A DNA stretch of 64,000 nt. Source: Ambrosia x helenae. Lineage: Eukaryota > Streptophyta > Magnoliopsida > Asterales > Asteraceae. How positions within the stretch are numbered: position 1 is the first letter of the stretch; every line of letters begins with the position of its first letter. The position numbers and the translations under genes were made by a program. The notes below the pieces were generated by a model. It was not told the origin of the DNA, made no database searches, and saw only the letters and a list, made by a program, of their open reading frames with translations. Of this stretch, positions 1 to 12,343 are shown piece after piece. Location: positions 84,974,706-85,038,705 of the forward strand of contig CM061231.1 in NCBI GenBank assembly GCA_030844895.1, in the 5' to 3' direction.

Positions 1-203
1 GACAAGATCCTAGTATAATTATTTAAATGGGGAAATAATTATACGGTAAAGTGAGTCGAGTCGATGGTTGTGAAAATGTTGTCATGAAACTAAATATCGA
101 TCGACAAGATCCTAGTATAATTATTTAATGGGAAAATAATTATACGGTAAAGTGAGTCGAGTCGATGGTTGTGAAAATGTTGTTGTTATGAAACTAAAAC
201 CTG
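1..203. repeat. Two-copy direct repeat of about 100 bp inside the LTR
   Basis: Two near-identical copies start with GACAAGATCCTAGTATAATT at 1 and 103. They differ by a few substitutions and a 3-bp insertion near the end of copy 2. This is a local duplication inside the LTR remnant. Confidence 0.8.
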
Positions 204-549
204 TGAACTCACCAATATTTTATATATTGACGTCTTTTTAAACATATCTTTCAGGTAACTAAGTGCTGAGTAGATATGGGGCTAGTGCGGTGGGGATTCG
301 GGATGTCGGATGCTGGTCGGGGTTTCATCCATTGTTACCAAAGGGTTGGAACATAAACGGAAATACCCCCACATCGAAACTTAATGTTCATTGTTTTAAG
401 TAATGCTTTGTGCAACATTGTAACGAGATACTCGTTTTCGACATCCAAACAAATTAATCTTTTCTAATTAATTATAGTTTGTGTTAATCTTGAGTTTGAT
501 ATGCCTTCGAGCGTTGCGCCACGTGTTTCCGCCATTGGCGTGGTGTGAC
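1..549 (+). mobile_element. 3' part of a Ty3/gypsy LTR (remnant)
   Basis: The segment ends in GGTGTGACA, like the LTRs of the complete gypsy element at 51881-59775. Before that end it has the same order of landmarks: a CTCACCAA-type motif followed by TTGACG and a T-rich stretch near 205-250, then a GC-richer tail. It is not the same family, since the sequence is only patchily similar. The 5' part lies outside the window and no internal region follows position 549, so it is either a solo LTR or the 3' LTR of an element to the left. The class is fairly sure; the family is not known. Confidence 0.55.
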
Positions 550-849
550 AATATAAAACTAAAAAATGGATCAAATTAATAAAAGAAACAAAAAAAATTC
601 AAATATAAATATAAATCCATAAAAAATTAAATTCAAAACCTGACAGTGTACCGCCTTCTTAACTCATTGACCTCATTTATTTCGACATTGAGAAACACCC
701 GAGTTTCAAAGTTGTCACTTTCAACTATAAATTGATCTAAATATAACAACTTCATAATTATATATATATTGAACTCCAATCAACTGACAAACTATTAATA
801 ACAACAATATTAATAACAGGAGTATAAAAAAATTACATTTCGACTCCTT

Positions 850-1800
850 AACCTTGCCATGCTGTATAACAACCATCACATGCTCATTAGCAGTGTTTTG
901 ATAAATGAATTTGTTAAATTGTTCTGCATAACCATTCCACATAGTACATCACAAAATTGTACCAGTACATAAAATCAATATACAAAAATATAAAACTCAA
1001 TAATGATTTGGTTGATTTATTAGATTACTAAATGACGTACAGAAAGAAATGAAACTAACAACAATACTTTACAAACAAAAATAGGGAAACGCTTACTCCA
1101 AGTCTTGAATATCAAAATTCATCCTTTTATTTTCTTTTGAAGGTCGTCCAAAGACATACAGACCTCCACACCAAATGAGACTACCAGCAACATCTATAAA
1201 ATGTACATATAACTCAAAATATGAAACCCAAAATCAAAATGTACTACATATTAAAGGTAAAGTAAAAAACAAACCAACAGACAAAAGTTCATTCGCTTCG
1301 CCTTTAAGAATATCTTTAAAAGGCATGAAATTAAATCCATACTCAACACCTTGCCAACCAACAATACGGCTAACAGTGGTACAACGATAAAAGTTGATCT
1401 TATAATCATGTGCTACTACTTTGTATGGGTCCTTGTTTTCACCGACCCCACACTTAGATAGAATAACGACATCATCCTCTTCAAGTTGATGGTAAAAAAC
1501 GTGCATCAAAGGACTCTTTATAAAGGCCTGAATCTTATCACCCTTAAAATAAACATAAAGAAAATATAAAGATCAACGACAACAACTTAAATAACATAAA
1601 GTAAACGAAAACATAACACAAAGAATATTTATATTTATATCATCAATAACAACATAAAATAACCTTAGAGAAAAATTACATTACCTGCTCATCAATCAAT
1701 ATCATTTCCATCTTAAAATTTTCTTTCCACTTTCGTATGATACGAACATTCAGAAACTAGATATCTTTGGATGGGTTCAGATCACAAACAAAACTATAAA
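850..1800 (-). pseudogene. RPA1-like single-stranded DNA-binding protein gene, decayed
   Basis: Read on the minus strand, four blocks fit the N-terminal OB-fold region of plant replication protein A large-subunit (RPA1/DUF223) proteins. They are about 1800-1685 (NPSKD, VRIIRKWKENFKMEMILIDEQ region), 1542-1283 (GDKIQAFIKSPL, KINFYRCT), about 1194-1097 (KRMNFDIQDLE) and about 943-850 (WNGYAEQFNKF). GT and AG sites sit at the block ends, so intron positions are retained. An in-frame TAG follows NPSKDI in the first block, and no C-terminal domains are present. The known family binds ssDNA in replication and repair. Such genes are numerous in plants and are also carried by Helitrons. Here it is a broken partial copy; I see no Helitron ends around it. 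Confidence 0.65.
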
Positions 1801-2248
1801 TTTTGTTATCAACGTCTATTTAGATGATTTTAACAAAGAATTTGAAAGGTGATTTTATGAATTAATTTCTGAAAGAAAATGGTTGTGTATAAGGAAAGCA
1901 TCTGCGGTAATGATTATATACCTGCAAAAATCAGACTTCCCTATGTTAATTCAAAATTTTCCTCTTAAAACTTCAAAGTTAAGGGTTGAATAAGTACTAA
2001 ACAGATGTTCATAATAACTGCTTATAGCAAACAGATGCTTAAAAGAGGTAGTTTGAACAACTGTTCGTAAATTGAGGCTAGCAAACAAATGCTTTTAACC
2101 TCAACAGTGGTAAATTCAAGTGGCCCACATATTTTTCTGAATATTTTAAGCTGATTAATGACATCATTTTTCGCATCACACGAGCATTGTTGGCCTATCT
2201 CTTTGCTTGACAACTTTTTTATGTCACTCACGACTCTCTTATTATAGT

Positions 2249-2515
2249 AAGGGTATGTTTGGCAATGAGCTTTTAAAAAAAAAAAACTCATACTCAATAA
2301 AAAGCCTTGTTTGGTTGAAGGAGCTGAAAACTTTTAGGTTAGGAGAAAAAACTCTATAGTGGCAAACTATTAGTACTAGCGTTTAAGAAAAAACTCTTAC
2401 TAGTTACAAGCTTTTAATTATGCATATTTTGAAGATTTTATACATTTTATTAAAAGCTTTCAACTATTTTTCCAAACAACAAAATATATTTAAAAAGCTA
2501 GGCTAGTTTTGCCAA
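2249..2515. mobile_element. Possible small MITE
   Basis: A stretch starting GGGTATGTTTGGCAATGAGC is matched by an inverted copy near 2490-2515 (GCTAGTTTTGCCAAG read on +). The interior is AT-rich and non-coding. The ends are the usual GGGTRTTTGG type of small plant DNA transposons, but the right end is incomplete and I could not define a target duplication. Confidence 0.35.
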
Positions 2516-2623
2516 GTAAATTATGTGGTGGGGGTGATTAATAAATAAGACGACCCAAACTTCCTTGTTAAATTTGATATTTGTTAAGTTAAAAGTTTGG
2601 TTTGGTTTGGTTCCTTGGGTGTG

Positions 2624-5334
2624 ATGGTTGAAGAAATGGAAATGGAAGGAAGTTTGAATAGATACCAGAAATTAGGGGTCCAAAAATCCCTTTCACGAAG
2701 CTGTAGTTACCCATCGGCTTGCAAAGAGCTGGCTTTAATTCTCAAACTCTCTTATTCTAAATTCCCCAAACTTTTGCAATCCATTCTCTTCCAAGATCTC
2801 CTCACCGCCTTTCGCCTTCTTCCAAAGTATCCATCCCCAATCCACTTTTTTACTATTATTATTATATTATAATCAATTTCCTTATCTTATCTTCGATTAT
2901 TTTGATTGCCGATTAACTATCAATTTTAGATGTTATTAGACCCAATTTTTATTTTTTTATTATTAAATGTGTTGCATACAGTTTTATAAATGAGTATGTT
3001 TTTGGAGGAGGAGTCTGTTTAATTACTTGACTTTATTTCAGAATGCAAACACAGTCCGCCGTTTCCGCAGCATATACCCTCCTTCAGGGTGTCGAGTCAG
3101 CGTTGCCTAAGCAAAAGAAAACACTGGCCGTCACTGAGTTCAAGCAAGCTATGGTTGCTCATAAGAGGTGTTCCAAGCCCCGGCATAGCGATCAAGGTTG
3201 CTTTTTGTTTGTGCGTTTCTTTGGATTGCTATGTATATGCTCAAGCCATCATTTTGTAGACACAAGTTTTAGAACCATTATGTGGTTTGATGAAATTAGA
3301 TTGCTATGTATTTGCCATCATAGTTTAAAAAACACCTTAAACGCACGCCTCGAGTCTAGGCCGTCGGAAAACGAGTCTGAGGCGGCGCCTAATGGGGTTT
3401 TATTGTATGTGTATGTGCGCCTTGTAGGGCCGAGCCGGTAAGAAAAGGTGCGCCTCAAAATGTTTTGCTGTGTTTTTTTCTATATTCTAGACTTTTTGTG
3501 TGATTTTCAAACATTTTATGTCTTTTTGATGAATTTTGTGATACAATTAATTAATTAGTGTTTTAATTTTTCTAAGATCTATAATTTATATATTTATTTT
3601 TTAATTCCGCCTCAGGCTTACGCCTCGGTTCTCCTCGAGGCTCGATAAGTATAAAAATTATATGTGTATAAAAAATAAAATACCTGACCTAGAAAACTGT
3701 AAAACATCAAAAACACACATCAAAATATTTGACCCAAAAAGTTTAAAACACCAAAAAACACACGCATCAAAAACACCCTAAACCACCTGATGCGCACCCG
3801 AGGTGCACATTTTCTTAGCGCCTCAGCCCCTAGAGGCGTATGTACAGTCTGAACCCCATGAGGCGCGTCTCAGACTCGTTGTCTTAGAGTTTCGCCTCGA
3901 GGCGTATGCCTCACCCGTTTTTTAAACCGTGGCCGTTGATCTATATTGATGTTAGTTTTTTGGATGTAGAGAACCAATATTCATGTTCAAACAAGATACA
4001 TATACCTTACTTAAGTTAGGATAACACATTTATGTGATAAATTTGCAGTTGAAAAGAATCAATATTTATATTCAAAGAAAGATACATGGACCGTAGTTAA
4101 TTTAACGCATTTGAGTTCAAAATAATCAATATTCATGTTCAAAGAATGAGAATAGCATCATTAATTAAATAATGCATGAGACTGTATATTTAACACTTCA
4201 AGAGCCTTTTGTCTCTGTTTATAAAATAGTGAAAACTAATGAATCTGGGTTTACTCTGTTCCTTAAACACAAATAGGAAGCATTAAAACTAAGGGGATCC
4301 TAGTTGTGTATACTATTATCTAATTATATATATGTATCTTAGGAATTTACATTGCTGAGTAGAATACATGCGTCAATCCTCATAATTTGTTCTTGTGTTT
4401 TTTTTTTTACTATCCAGATTTAATTGAACTTCCACAAGATGTTCTAGTGCACATCTTCGGTTTCTTGGATTTACAAACTTTACTTTCTGCTTCACAAGTT
4501 TGCCGGTATATTCTTCTTCCCTCTATATTCTTTTTGTATTGTGGCTATACTTTTAAATTCTAATGAATTTGTTCTGTAGTGATAGGCTATACCAAAATTA
4601 TAAAGGAGTGAAATAAATAAATATATCAACTTGTTTCCACTATGTAAATTTAGATGCTGTCAAATACATCTAAACGTGTCGTACAGGTCATGGAATGTTG
4701 CATCAAGTGATAACCATCTATGGCAGTCGATACATATCATGTTCTTCAACACTTTACATAATTTCTCCAAGATTGATAAACATTATGGTGGATTGACCGA
4801 GCATGAGAAGTCTGAAATATCCCAAGAAAGCATTGCATACAATAGTAACCGTGACTGGAGAACAAATTTTAAGAAAGCATATAATGGTATGTGTTTAAAT
4901 TATGCTTTATGCATCAAATTAATTAGTATGTTAATTTGCCATGATTGGTTTGTTTTGTCTGCAGCCCTCTCATCAAAGAAACTTCTTACATCTTCGAGGG
5001 GATTCTGCACACGTTGCTATGCAATCATCTGGGTCATGGACATATGTAATGATACCACTTCTAGGCCAAAATGCACATATCACAAATTCATACCAATATC
5101 TACACCGCAGGTACTTCATTTCAATAAGTATTTATATGAATAATAATGGTATAAAATGAATGGAAGTCCTAGTGAAAATAGAATATGATTCAAAGTTGTT
5201 TGTTTTACCAGATTGTTAAGTACATAGATGGTGATTATGCTTCAAGCGATAGTGATAGCGATACTGATACCGATTCATATGATGACTTTTCTTCCAAGCT
5301 TTGGGCATATCCCAAGAGTGGATTTTCAGTTTGA
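2624..5334 (+). CDS. F-box protein (substrate adaptor of SCF ubiquitin ligase), six exons
   Basis: Exons read as 2624-2826, 3042-3196, 4418-4505, 4687-4886, 4965-5110 and 5212-5334. All junctions are GT-AG, phases match, and the total is 915 nt (304 aa). The F-box sits mid-protein (LPQDVLVHIFGFLDLQTL, then SASQVCRSWN) across exons 3-4. Exon 2 carries the basic segment LPKQKKTLAVTEFKQAMVAH. Exon 5 has clustered cysteines (GFCTRCY), and the C-terminus has a Ser/Asp/Thr run (SSDSDSDTDTD). The layout resembles the single-F-box plant protein At5g39250 as I remember it, with an N-terminal helical region. F-box proteins bind SKP1 and bring substrates to the SCF E3 complex; the substrate here is unknown. 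I chose ATG 2624 as the first ATG in frame; an earlier TTG is not a plausible start. Intron 2 (1.2 kb) holds a MITE. The gene looks intact. Confidence 0.82.
3318..3932. mobile_element. GC-rich foldback element in intron 2 of the F-box gene
   Basis: The left end (TAGTTTAAAAAACACCTTAA, then CGCACGCCTCGAG) is mirrored at the right end (CGCCTCGAGGCG..., then GTTTTTTAAACCG). The inverted arms run for over 80 bp with mismatches and share GAGTCTGAGGCG-like and AATGGGGTT-like blocks. The GC content stands out from the AT-rich intron. There is no coding capacity. It is a non-autonomous DNA transposon of unassigned superfamily, and its exact borders are uncertain. Confidence 0.6.
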
Positions 5335-6223
5335 GGTGGATGAAGCTCACTCTGATGGCTGGCTTTACCTGATTTTTCTAGTCAAGGTTTTTCATATTCG
5401 CTCATAATTGTAAAGATGGAAACATTTGAAAACTCAGTCCGCCGTCATTGAAGATTAAAGTGATTCTTAAACCTGTCTTATAGTAGACTAGAGCGTCTTA
5501 AATTGAATGTTTTCAGGTGATTTTAACGCTAGAGAGTTGGTTTCGCCAATGATTTTTTTTTGGAGAACCACATTAGGGATGCTCTTACTTGGTTTTAAAA
5601 TGATCAATAAAATTCAAAAGTAATTGCATGGTAGTACCTGTGATTTACCAATTTTGCTATTTTCATACTTTATTTATTGAAAGTTACATCATTAATACTA
5701 GATTAAAAAAAAAAAGTTTCACCATTAGTATCATGTTTGGATAGTGTTTATTTTTTTAAAGTCGACTCAGGCACATGAGGGCATTTATGTCTTTTCGTTT
5801 GCACCTGTGTTTCCTTTTTTCTTCTCTATTCGTGAACCCTAACTTGTCCCCTTTTCTCTTCTTGATCGATTATTCAATTGTCACTTATATGGGTCATTTC
5901 TGCATATTCTTGCAGAAGGTCGAATGACCAATAGTGATGATCAATATATCAAATGAATTTGTATGGGCTGTCAAAATAAGGTCAAATGACCAACAATTAT
6001 AATCATTATATCAAATGAATTTCCACACACATTATATTACACAAATACACACCGTCTATTCCAATCCTAACCCTAATCCTAAACATGCGCATCATTCTCC
6101 ATTACACTTCATCAGTCACCCTCTATCTCCAATCCATTCCACCTTCTCTTGCTGTCTCCCACAATGACCACTAGCTACCCTGCCCTCGACCATCCTTTTT
6201 CCCACTTTACCTTCTCCAGTCAT
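5335..6223. other. Intergenic, no gene seen
   Basis: AT-rich sequence after the F-box gene. A short phrase, GAACCACATTAGGGAT, occurs here near 5566 and again near 6272, which suggests fragments of one repeat family. Nothing coding was recognised. Confidence 0.5.
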
Positions 6224-6229
6224 AAGGGT

Positions 6230-6272
<43 letters not shown>

Positions 6273-6682
6273 AACCACATTAGGGATCCTTTCTCCCATT
6301 TTGCAATTATTTTGTTTAATTTGATATGGTTCACACTTCACACTTGTTTATTTGTATGTGCATATTTCATATGTATAGATCTTGATAATACTAACAAATG
6401 TTATTGTTATGTAGTTTTTTAGATATTTTATTGTTATAATTTTTGCTAGATTCTTGAGTATAGATCTAGTTGAATTAAATAAGTTTGGTTATAATATAAG
6501 TAGAAAATGATTTTTTTATTGTTTTTTATTAAGATTCGGATATCCGTTAGATTATCCGAATCCGAATTGGGATATTCAAATATCGGATATCCTAAATTTC
6601 AGATTCGGATGTCATTAATATTTACTATCTGAAATTTTCAGATATCCGAAAACCGGATAATCCGGTTTTGAACACCCCTAGC
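6224..6682. mobile_element. Possible hAT-like non-autonomous element
   Basis: The left side reads AAGGGTGTTT followed by about 38 T's. The right side ends GTTTTGAACACCCCTA, which is the inverse of the common TAGGGGTGTTCA hAT terminus. Just inside the right end is a run of ATCCGGATAT-type palindromic words (6535-6668). No 8-bp target duplication was found, so the left border is a guess. Confidence 0.35.
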
Positions 6683-6879
6683 TTTTGGTGTGAGTGGACC
6701 ACGTGATTTGTTAATCACCTGAATGGCATTGGCAATCATCATCATAAAAAACTCATGATATAATTAAGAGCAGATTTGATGGGCTTGCCCTTTCCTTCAA
6801 TAATTCTCCTGTTAAAAACCTCACACATGTTGTTCACAAACATAAATTAAAAAAAAAAAAAGTTAAATGGTTCATGTCT

Positions 6880-7020
6880 AAAGAATCATAAGCTTGCAAG
6901 AATCATATAGGTGAGGTCAGAAGTTCGAATCCCCCCACAAGTGATAAGGATAAATATTAGAGGAATATTAGGTGATGATGTAATTAGCTGTTAAAAAAAA
7001 CTAGCCGATACCTGGTCTCA
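6880..7020 (+). repeat. tRNA-like (SINE-type) segment
   Basis: A B-box-like GAAGTTCGAATCCCCCC at about 6920-6936 follows a weak A-box-like TAAGCTTGCAAG. The cloverleaf is not intact, so this is not a tRNA gene. It most resembles the head of a tRNA-derived SINE. The region from about 7020 to 7960 shows only AT-rich, purine/pyrimidine-biased sequence with no gene. Confidence 0.3.
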
Positions 7021-7959
7021 CATCTAGCCCGAAAGCATGTCTTAAAATCCAGACCAATCAACCGGAATTGTGAGGCAGACATCACACATACACTATGCTC
7101 CCGAGTTTACTAATAGGAAGAAAAGAAGAGAAAGAAAATTTAGGAGAGAAAAGAAAGAGAGGGAAATGAAATATATAACTTCATTTCATGTTCCTGAGTT
7201 CGAAGGAAAGGAAAAGAAACTAAATACTTTATGTGTACCCGAGTTGAAAGGAAGAGAAAATAAAGATTTAATTTTACAGTAATACCCCCATTTTATATTA
7301 TAGTAATTTAACTACGAGGGTAAAATAGTAAATGAAAACCTTTTTATTTATTTTCCTTTCTCCTCTTTCCACTTCCTTCCAATTTGGAAGGAAAGTTTTA
7401 TTGAAAAAAATTTCTTCTACTTCATTCCCCTTCCTTTCACTCTTTTACTTTAATGAAACTCTGGAACACACATATTTTTTCACTTTCTCTCCGCTTCATT
7501 TCATTTCTTTCCACTTACTTCTTTTAATGAAACTCGAGAACACAACAATAATGTTTGTAAACAATTTCTCTAGTTGACTAGATTTGGACACCCAAAATTT
7601 ATATGCCTTGTGGGTGTTCTCAACTCTCTTCTACCTATACGGAAAATATGAGATTCTTTTTATTCACTCTTACATTAGAGTCATCATCGCTATACAACAA
7701 CCCTGTACCTAAATTATGTGGAAAAATTAAAGTAAATCATATTTTCGATTCACTATTAATCCCTTATTTAATATTTTTTGAGTGATTGTGAATAAAAAAT
7801 GCATAATTTGGTTTTTTTATGAATATATATGGAAAATTAGGGGTGAAAGTTTTTAAAAAGTGAACAAATTTTAGGAATAAATATGTATGTTAATTATTAG
7901 AATGGATTTGATAAGAATTATATTATAATGACTTATTTTTTTTTTTTTTTGTTTTAAAC

Positions 7960-8197
7960 GGCTAGGTAATGATCTCCAGCTCAGCTGGTTTGAGGTAGGG
8001 TGGGTTTTCCCTTAGGGGTTCCCATCCTGGGGGGAGGTCACAGGTTCGATCCATGCACACCACAAAAAAATTCCCCGTGACGGTTTGAGCTTAGGCAAGG
8101 AGGACACCGGTGTGTGGGTAGGGATTCGAACTTGAGACCAATAGGTTAGGGTTGTATAAGGATTTCCATTGATCTAAACCTTTCAAAAAAAAAAAAA
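7960..8197 (+). mobile_element. tRNA-derived SINE candidate
   Basis: A-box-like AGCTCAGCTGGTTTGAG near 7979 and B-box-like CACAGGTTCGATCCATGC near 8040 have the spacing of a pol III promoter. The unit ends in a 13-A tail at 8185-8197. It also contains GGGATTCGAACTTGAG near 8130, a B-box on the opposite strand, so the body may be a compound of two tRNA-like parts. A second B-box-like GGGTTCAATACGCC lies just downstream near 8231. Confidence 0.5.
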
Positions 8198-8365
8198 GTG
8201 GTAACACACACTTGAGAGCCCACAAGACTTGGGTTCAATACGCCTCACCTACGCTAAAAACATTTCCAAGTAGGAATCGTTACTACCTCCCATGATTCTA
8301 AAGAATTTTACCCTCCTCCTAAAAGAGGGATATAAACACGGAGAATGAACCTTATCGTCCCAGGA

Positions 8366-8718
8366 TGTCACACCCTGCCTAGGCAAAAATACGAACTTTG
8401 AAAGCTTTTCAAGCACAAGAGTCACGCAAGCATCAAATTCATAAATTCAGATATATTAAAAGAAAACAATGTTTAGCAATTCGAAAGAAAATATTGTCTT
8501 AAAACCGTAGCTTCAAATGACATTGTTCTAAAAAAATTCAACAAAAGACCTACTCAAATATCTTCAGATGCCTGCACAACTCCCCTAAGTTCTAAGCTCT
8601 ATGTTTAATTGCCTGAAAACCATGCAAATAAAATGTGTCAACAATAAAGTTAGTGAGTTCACGGGTTTTAATGTATGTATATGTAAACCATGGAAAACTG
8701 AACAATTACCTAGCTAAG
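8366..8718 (-). mobile_element. Reversed Ty3/gypsy LTR remnant, cut by the CACTA element
   Basis: TGTCACACCCTGCCTAGGC at 8366 is the reverse complement of the gypsy LTR 3' terminus seen elsewhere in the window (GGGTGTGACA). Further in, GTGAGTTCACGGGTTTT near 8651 is the reverse complement of the LTR's GTGAACTCAC landmark. The CACTA element starts at 8719, and similar-looking LTR-type sequence resumes after 13840. Confidence 0.45.
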
Positions 8719-9659
8719 CACTACACCAAAATATGCCTACGACCACACAAAAAAAGTGTGACCATTGGCCTTTCGCCACACTTTTTTTTTCTAGCTCAAG
8801 TGTGACCATAGGTCGAGTCATTGTAGGTATCATACGGCCACATTCACATTTTGTGGCCGTAGCACTTAAAAGTGTGGCTAAAGGATACCAATATTTCTGT
8901 TTGAAATCAAGCATTCTGTCAATTAAATGTGACTAAAGGGTAGTAGCGGCCACATGAAATCACCCTAAGTGTGATCATTTTAGTTATATAGTCTCTAAAA
9001 GTTTTGTTTTAGCCAAATCAATTAAAAAAATACGTGGCAAAAATTATTGTTTTAATAAGCTTTCCATCTATTAACTGTGGCTAAAGGGAAGGAATGACAA
9101 CTTTATTGTCACCAAAGCTCATCATCTTTAACTGATCTGGTGTCCATGAATCTAAATTGGTTCACCTGAAAAGGTTAACAACTTTATGGGTCAACAAGGA
9201 AAAAAACAACTTAAAACAAAGGGCAACTATACCGTTAGAATATATATATACATTCCAACAAAGAGGTCGTGTTAAAAGAGTATGAAAACAAACCCAAAAA
9301 TAAATGATAGTAAACTAACAAAACAAGGTCCAAATTAAAACATAAACGATTCAAGCTTTTTCATCAATGCTGTCATAATGCTGACCTAATAATGTAAGTC
9401 CGTTACTCGTTTCTTGCGTTTTAGGCACTGATGACTTCTTGGGGAACTTGAGTAATAATATGATGGCTTCCTCTTCTTATGCAGCTCATCATCATCACGT
9501 CACGATCCTTGGAACATGTCAACCTGCTTTCTCTGCAACGGCTGCAAGTCTCCAAGCATTGAATCCACACTTACATGCGCATGCACACGTCGTGATCTTT
9601 TGAACATGTCAAGCTGCTGTTTGTCTTTGTCTTTGTATTCTTTAAGCTGCAATGAATCT

Positions 9660-10200
9660 GATCACTGCTGCAACGCTTCAAGCATTGAATCCACACTTAA
9701 ATGCGTACGCCTAGCCTTCATGGACTTCAATTCATCGGTCCCATAAAGGGTATCCAATTCTCTTTTCGAAGCAAGTCTTCGAATCTCCATGACATCTCCC
9801 AGTTGTTTCTCCTCCTCCTCCTCCTCCTCATCTGCTTCAGGCTCGAAGAGCTGAATATAAAAAAACTGATAAAACAGTTGTAAACATGCCAAGTTTCATT
9901 TTTCAACCCGACCCATTTTGACTCATTACTTTGACTATTTACCTGATGCGGTGTCTTTCTTAGACTGTCTTTGACTCTGTACTTGAAGTTATTCTGCAAA
10001 TGAGTAAAGCGCATTTGTTCTTATCTACAATAACTATCATCTCCGAGTACAACTCTTTGAGGTAACCATAAAATTCAAATAACACTGAGAAATTTAAATC
10101 CAGCCACAGTCGAATAACATTTGAGTTTTCATTGGTTTTGGTTGCATCGAACGGCGATGATAGCGTGGCCATAGTCACAGGAAACGCTGGTTTGCCTGCG
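9660..10200 (-). pseudogene. Unidentified split gene fragment inside the CACTA element
   Basis: Minus-strand reading gives a start-like MATLSSPFDATKTNEN near 10170, then VIRLWLDLNFS. Further down is an acidic block (FEPEADEEEEEEEKQLG) and DVMEIRRLASKRELDTLYG, then ARRTHLSVDSMLEALQQ ending in TAG at 9662. A related phrase, HVSVDSMLGDLQPL, recurs just beyond, around 9540-9590, so the 3' part is duplicated. Another minus-strand piece (VPLEVANLTDEYWGK) lies near 10514-10560. I do not recognise the family. The pieces look like exons of one or more captured host genes. Confidence 0.4.
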
Positions 10201-11091
10201 AATTACGTATCGGAAACGGATACAAAGGCATACCGGATTAGTAATATGTATAGATAACTTAGTTTGTCAAACATGATTACAATTGTTATTTATTCAATAG
10301 CAATCTAAATTTAAAAAAAAAAGGTTCAATGCAATGAATTGAATGCATTAAGGTGCACTTTAGGAGACTTTTGACCCATTTCCTTTTAAGCATTCATAAC
10401 ATCACCCAAATCGGCCCATTCAAAACCCAAAAATAAAATCACCTAGTAAGATATTAAGACGATGCAGGACGACGGTAAATGTGAAATGAAGCATCAAGAA
10501 TGTTGTTATGTACCTGTTTGCCCCAATATTCATCTGTCAAATTTGCAACTTCTAGTGGTACACACACCTGAAACAATTTGTACAAGTTTATTGATACATT
10601 TCCCTCCTTAAACAGTTTTTGCATATTAGAACAATCCTTAACATTTTAGATTATATGTTGAAAATGTTTTCAATTCTTGATATTTCTTCTATTTGTCTAA
10701 ACCATCTGGGGCCATACAGTTTGTGCTCACTATCTAATTTCATGTCACAAATATTGCATTATTACTTGAACAACTGAACAACTTATGATATCGCATTAGA
10801 AATCAACAATAATCAATGATTATAGAACTAATTGTATTAAAAGTCAACAATAATCAATAATTAAGTACTGCTGAGAACAGGTTTCAGATAACACTAAAAC
10901 AACCAATTAGAAGCAAAAAAATATATTAATTGAAACAAATACGCAATACAAAATGAACAAAGATAATGCGTAATTAGTTATTTGACGGTACAAGCAGGGG
11001 GCATGGCGTACGCAAGACGCCTCATCTCGTGGCCATGACATGACATCAACACCAGCATTAGAATTGTTGTCATTAGCCTCATCCGCCTCAC

Positions 11092-11118
11092 TCACTCACT
11101 AACACACACACACACACA

Positions 11119-11163
<45 letters not shown>

Positions 11164-11164
11164 C
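11092..11164. repeat. (CA)n/(CT)n compound microsatellite
   Basis: A run of about nine CA units is followed by a long CT run at roughly 11102-11162. It is inside the CACTA element. Confidence 0.95.
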
Positions 11165-11258
11165 CTCTTTTTCATCTTCGTTGATGAACCCGTCCACAAT
11201 TTCAAAAACACAAAAATAGGATATACAGAGGCATACTGGTGTCGATGTAGGTCGCCTC

Positions 11259-11433
11259 GGTTCCATGTTACAAACTGATTTCTATATAGAGTGGGTTCCA
11301 AGTTACAAACTGATTTCTATATAGAGTCGGTTCCAGGTTACTAACCGGCTTCTATATAGGGTCAGTTCCAGGTTACATACCAGATTCTATATTGGGTCAG
11401 TTTCAGGTTACAAACCAGTTTCTATATTTGGTA
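11259..11433. repeat. 35-bp minisatellite, about five copies
   Basis: Units begin GGTTCCAGGTTACAAAC and continue with TTCTATATAGAGTC. Starts are at about 11259, 11294, 11329, 11364 and 11399, an exact 35-bp period with a few mismatches per unit. Degenerate relatives (AACTGGTT, AACCAGTTT) trail to about 11600. Confidence 0.8.
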
Positions 11434-12343
11434 GGTTACAAACTGGTTCAGTTCTGAAACTGGTTTTACTCAACCTAAGTCCAAAACCAGTTTTTGCCCA
11501 ATCAGGTTTCGAGTTTATACCTGTTTATGACTAGTTCGATTGGATTCTCAAACCAGTTTTTATATCTTGAACGGGTCCAATACAAACCGACTAATTCCTG
11601 TTCCAAAATCGCTTTTTGTTCACACCTCTACATTTAAGCAGATTAGCTGCATAATCATATAATCAAATCAACTCTCACCAAAACTAACTAACATTTTAAA
11701 TCAATAAATAAATAAAACAAAATTAAATTATATAGAGTGTAAAAGGTAATTTAACAACTAAATTTAAAGATAAGGAATTGGACCTGAAGGGTATGAAAAG
11801 CGTTTGAAGTTTGATGCCAGTGTAGCCGACGAAGCGGTGATTGAGGTATTGTCGTTTATCACCACCCACCACCCGACAAAGCCACTGCATGTCATAGATC
11901 GACATGTACCACCGTTGTAAATCACCAAGTCTTCGTTAGCACGGCCGCCTCAGCAGCTGTTAGCCCAAGTCGGTTCCTGATTTAGCCCCAACTCACCGCT
12001 AGAAGACCCGATACTAGAAGTGCAAAACCGGTCTCCGTTTTAGCCCCAACTCACCACGCTATAACATCCGATATAGGATTGAAACCACTATCGCTGCTTG
12101 ATTTCGTCAGATTACCGACTATCTTGCTCACCATTGGAAAAGAAGCAAATAAGCCTACACCTTCTTTCTCTCTAAACAATCTATTTCACGTAAAATTATT
12201 TTAATAATAAGCAAAATTATTTATTTCATTTCTTACAAGGAACACATAAGAAAACAATTCTTTAGTAATTTCACTGGTTGGATTTGATATTCATCATCAA
12301 AGGAAGTGCTAGAATGTGCAAAACATAGATAAAAGAAAGTACC

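Noticed and set aside
5212..5334. Possible separate small Asp/Ser-rich gene
   Set aside because: It joins in phase to exon 5 of the F-box gene and has an AG acceptor directly before it.
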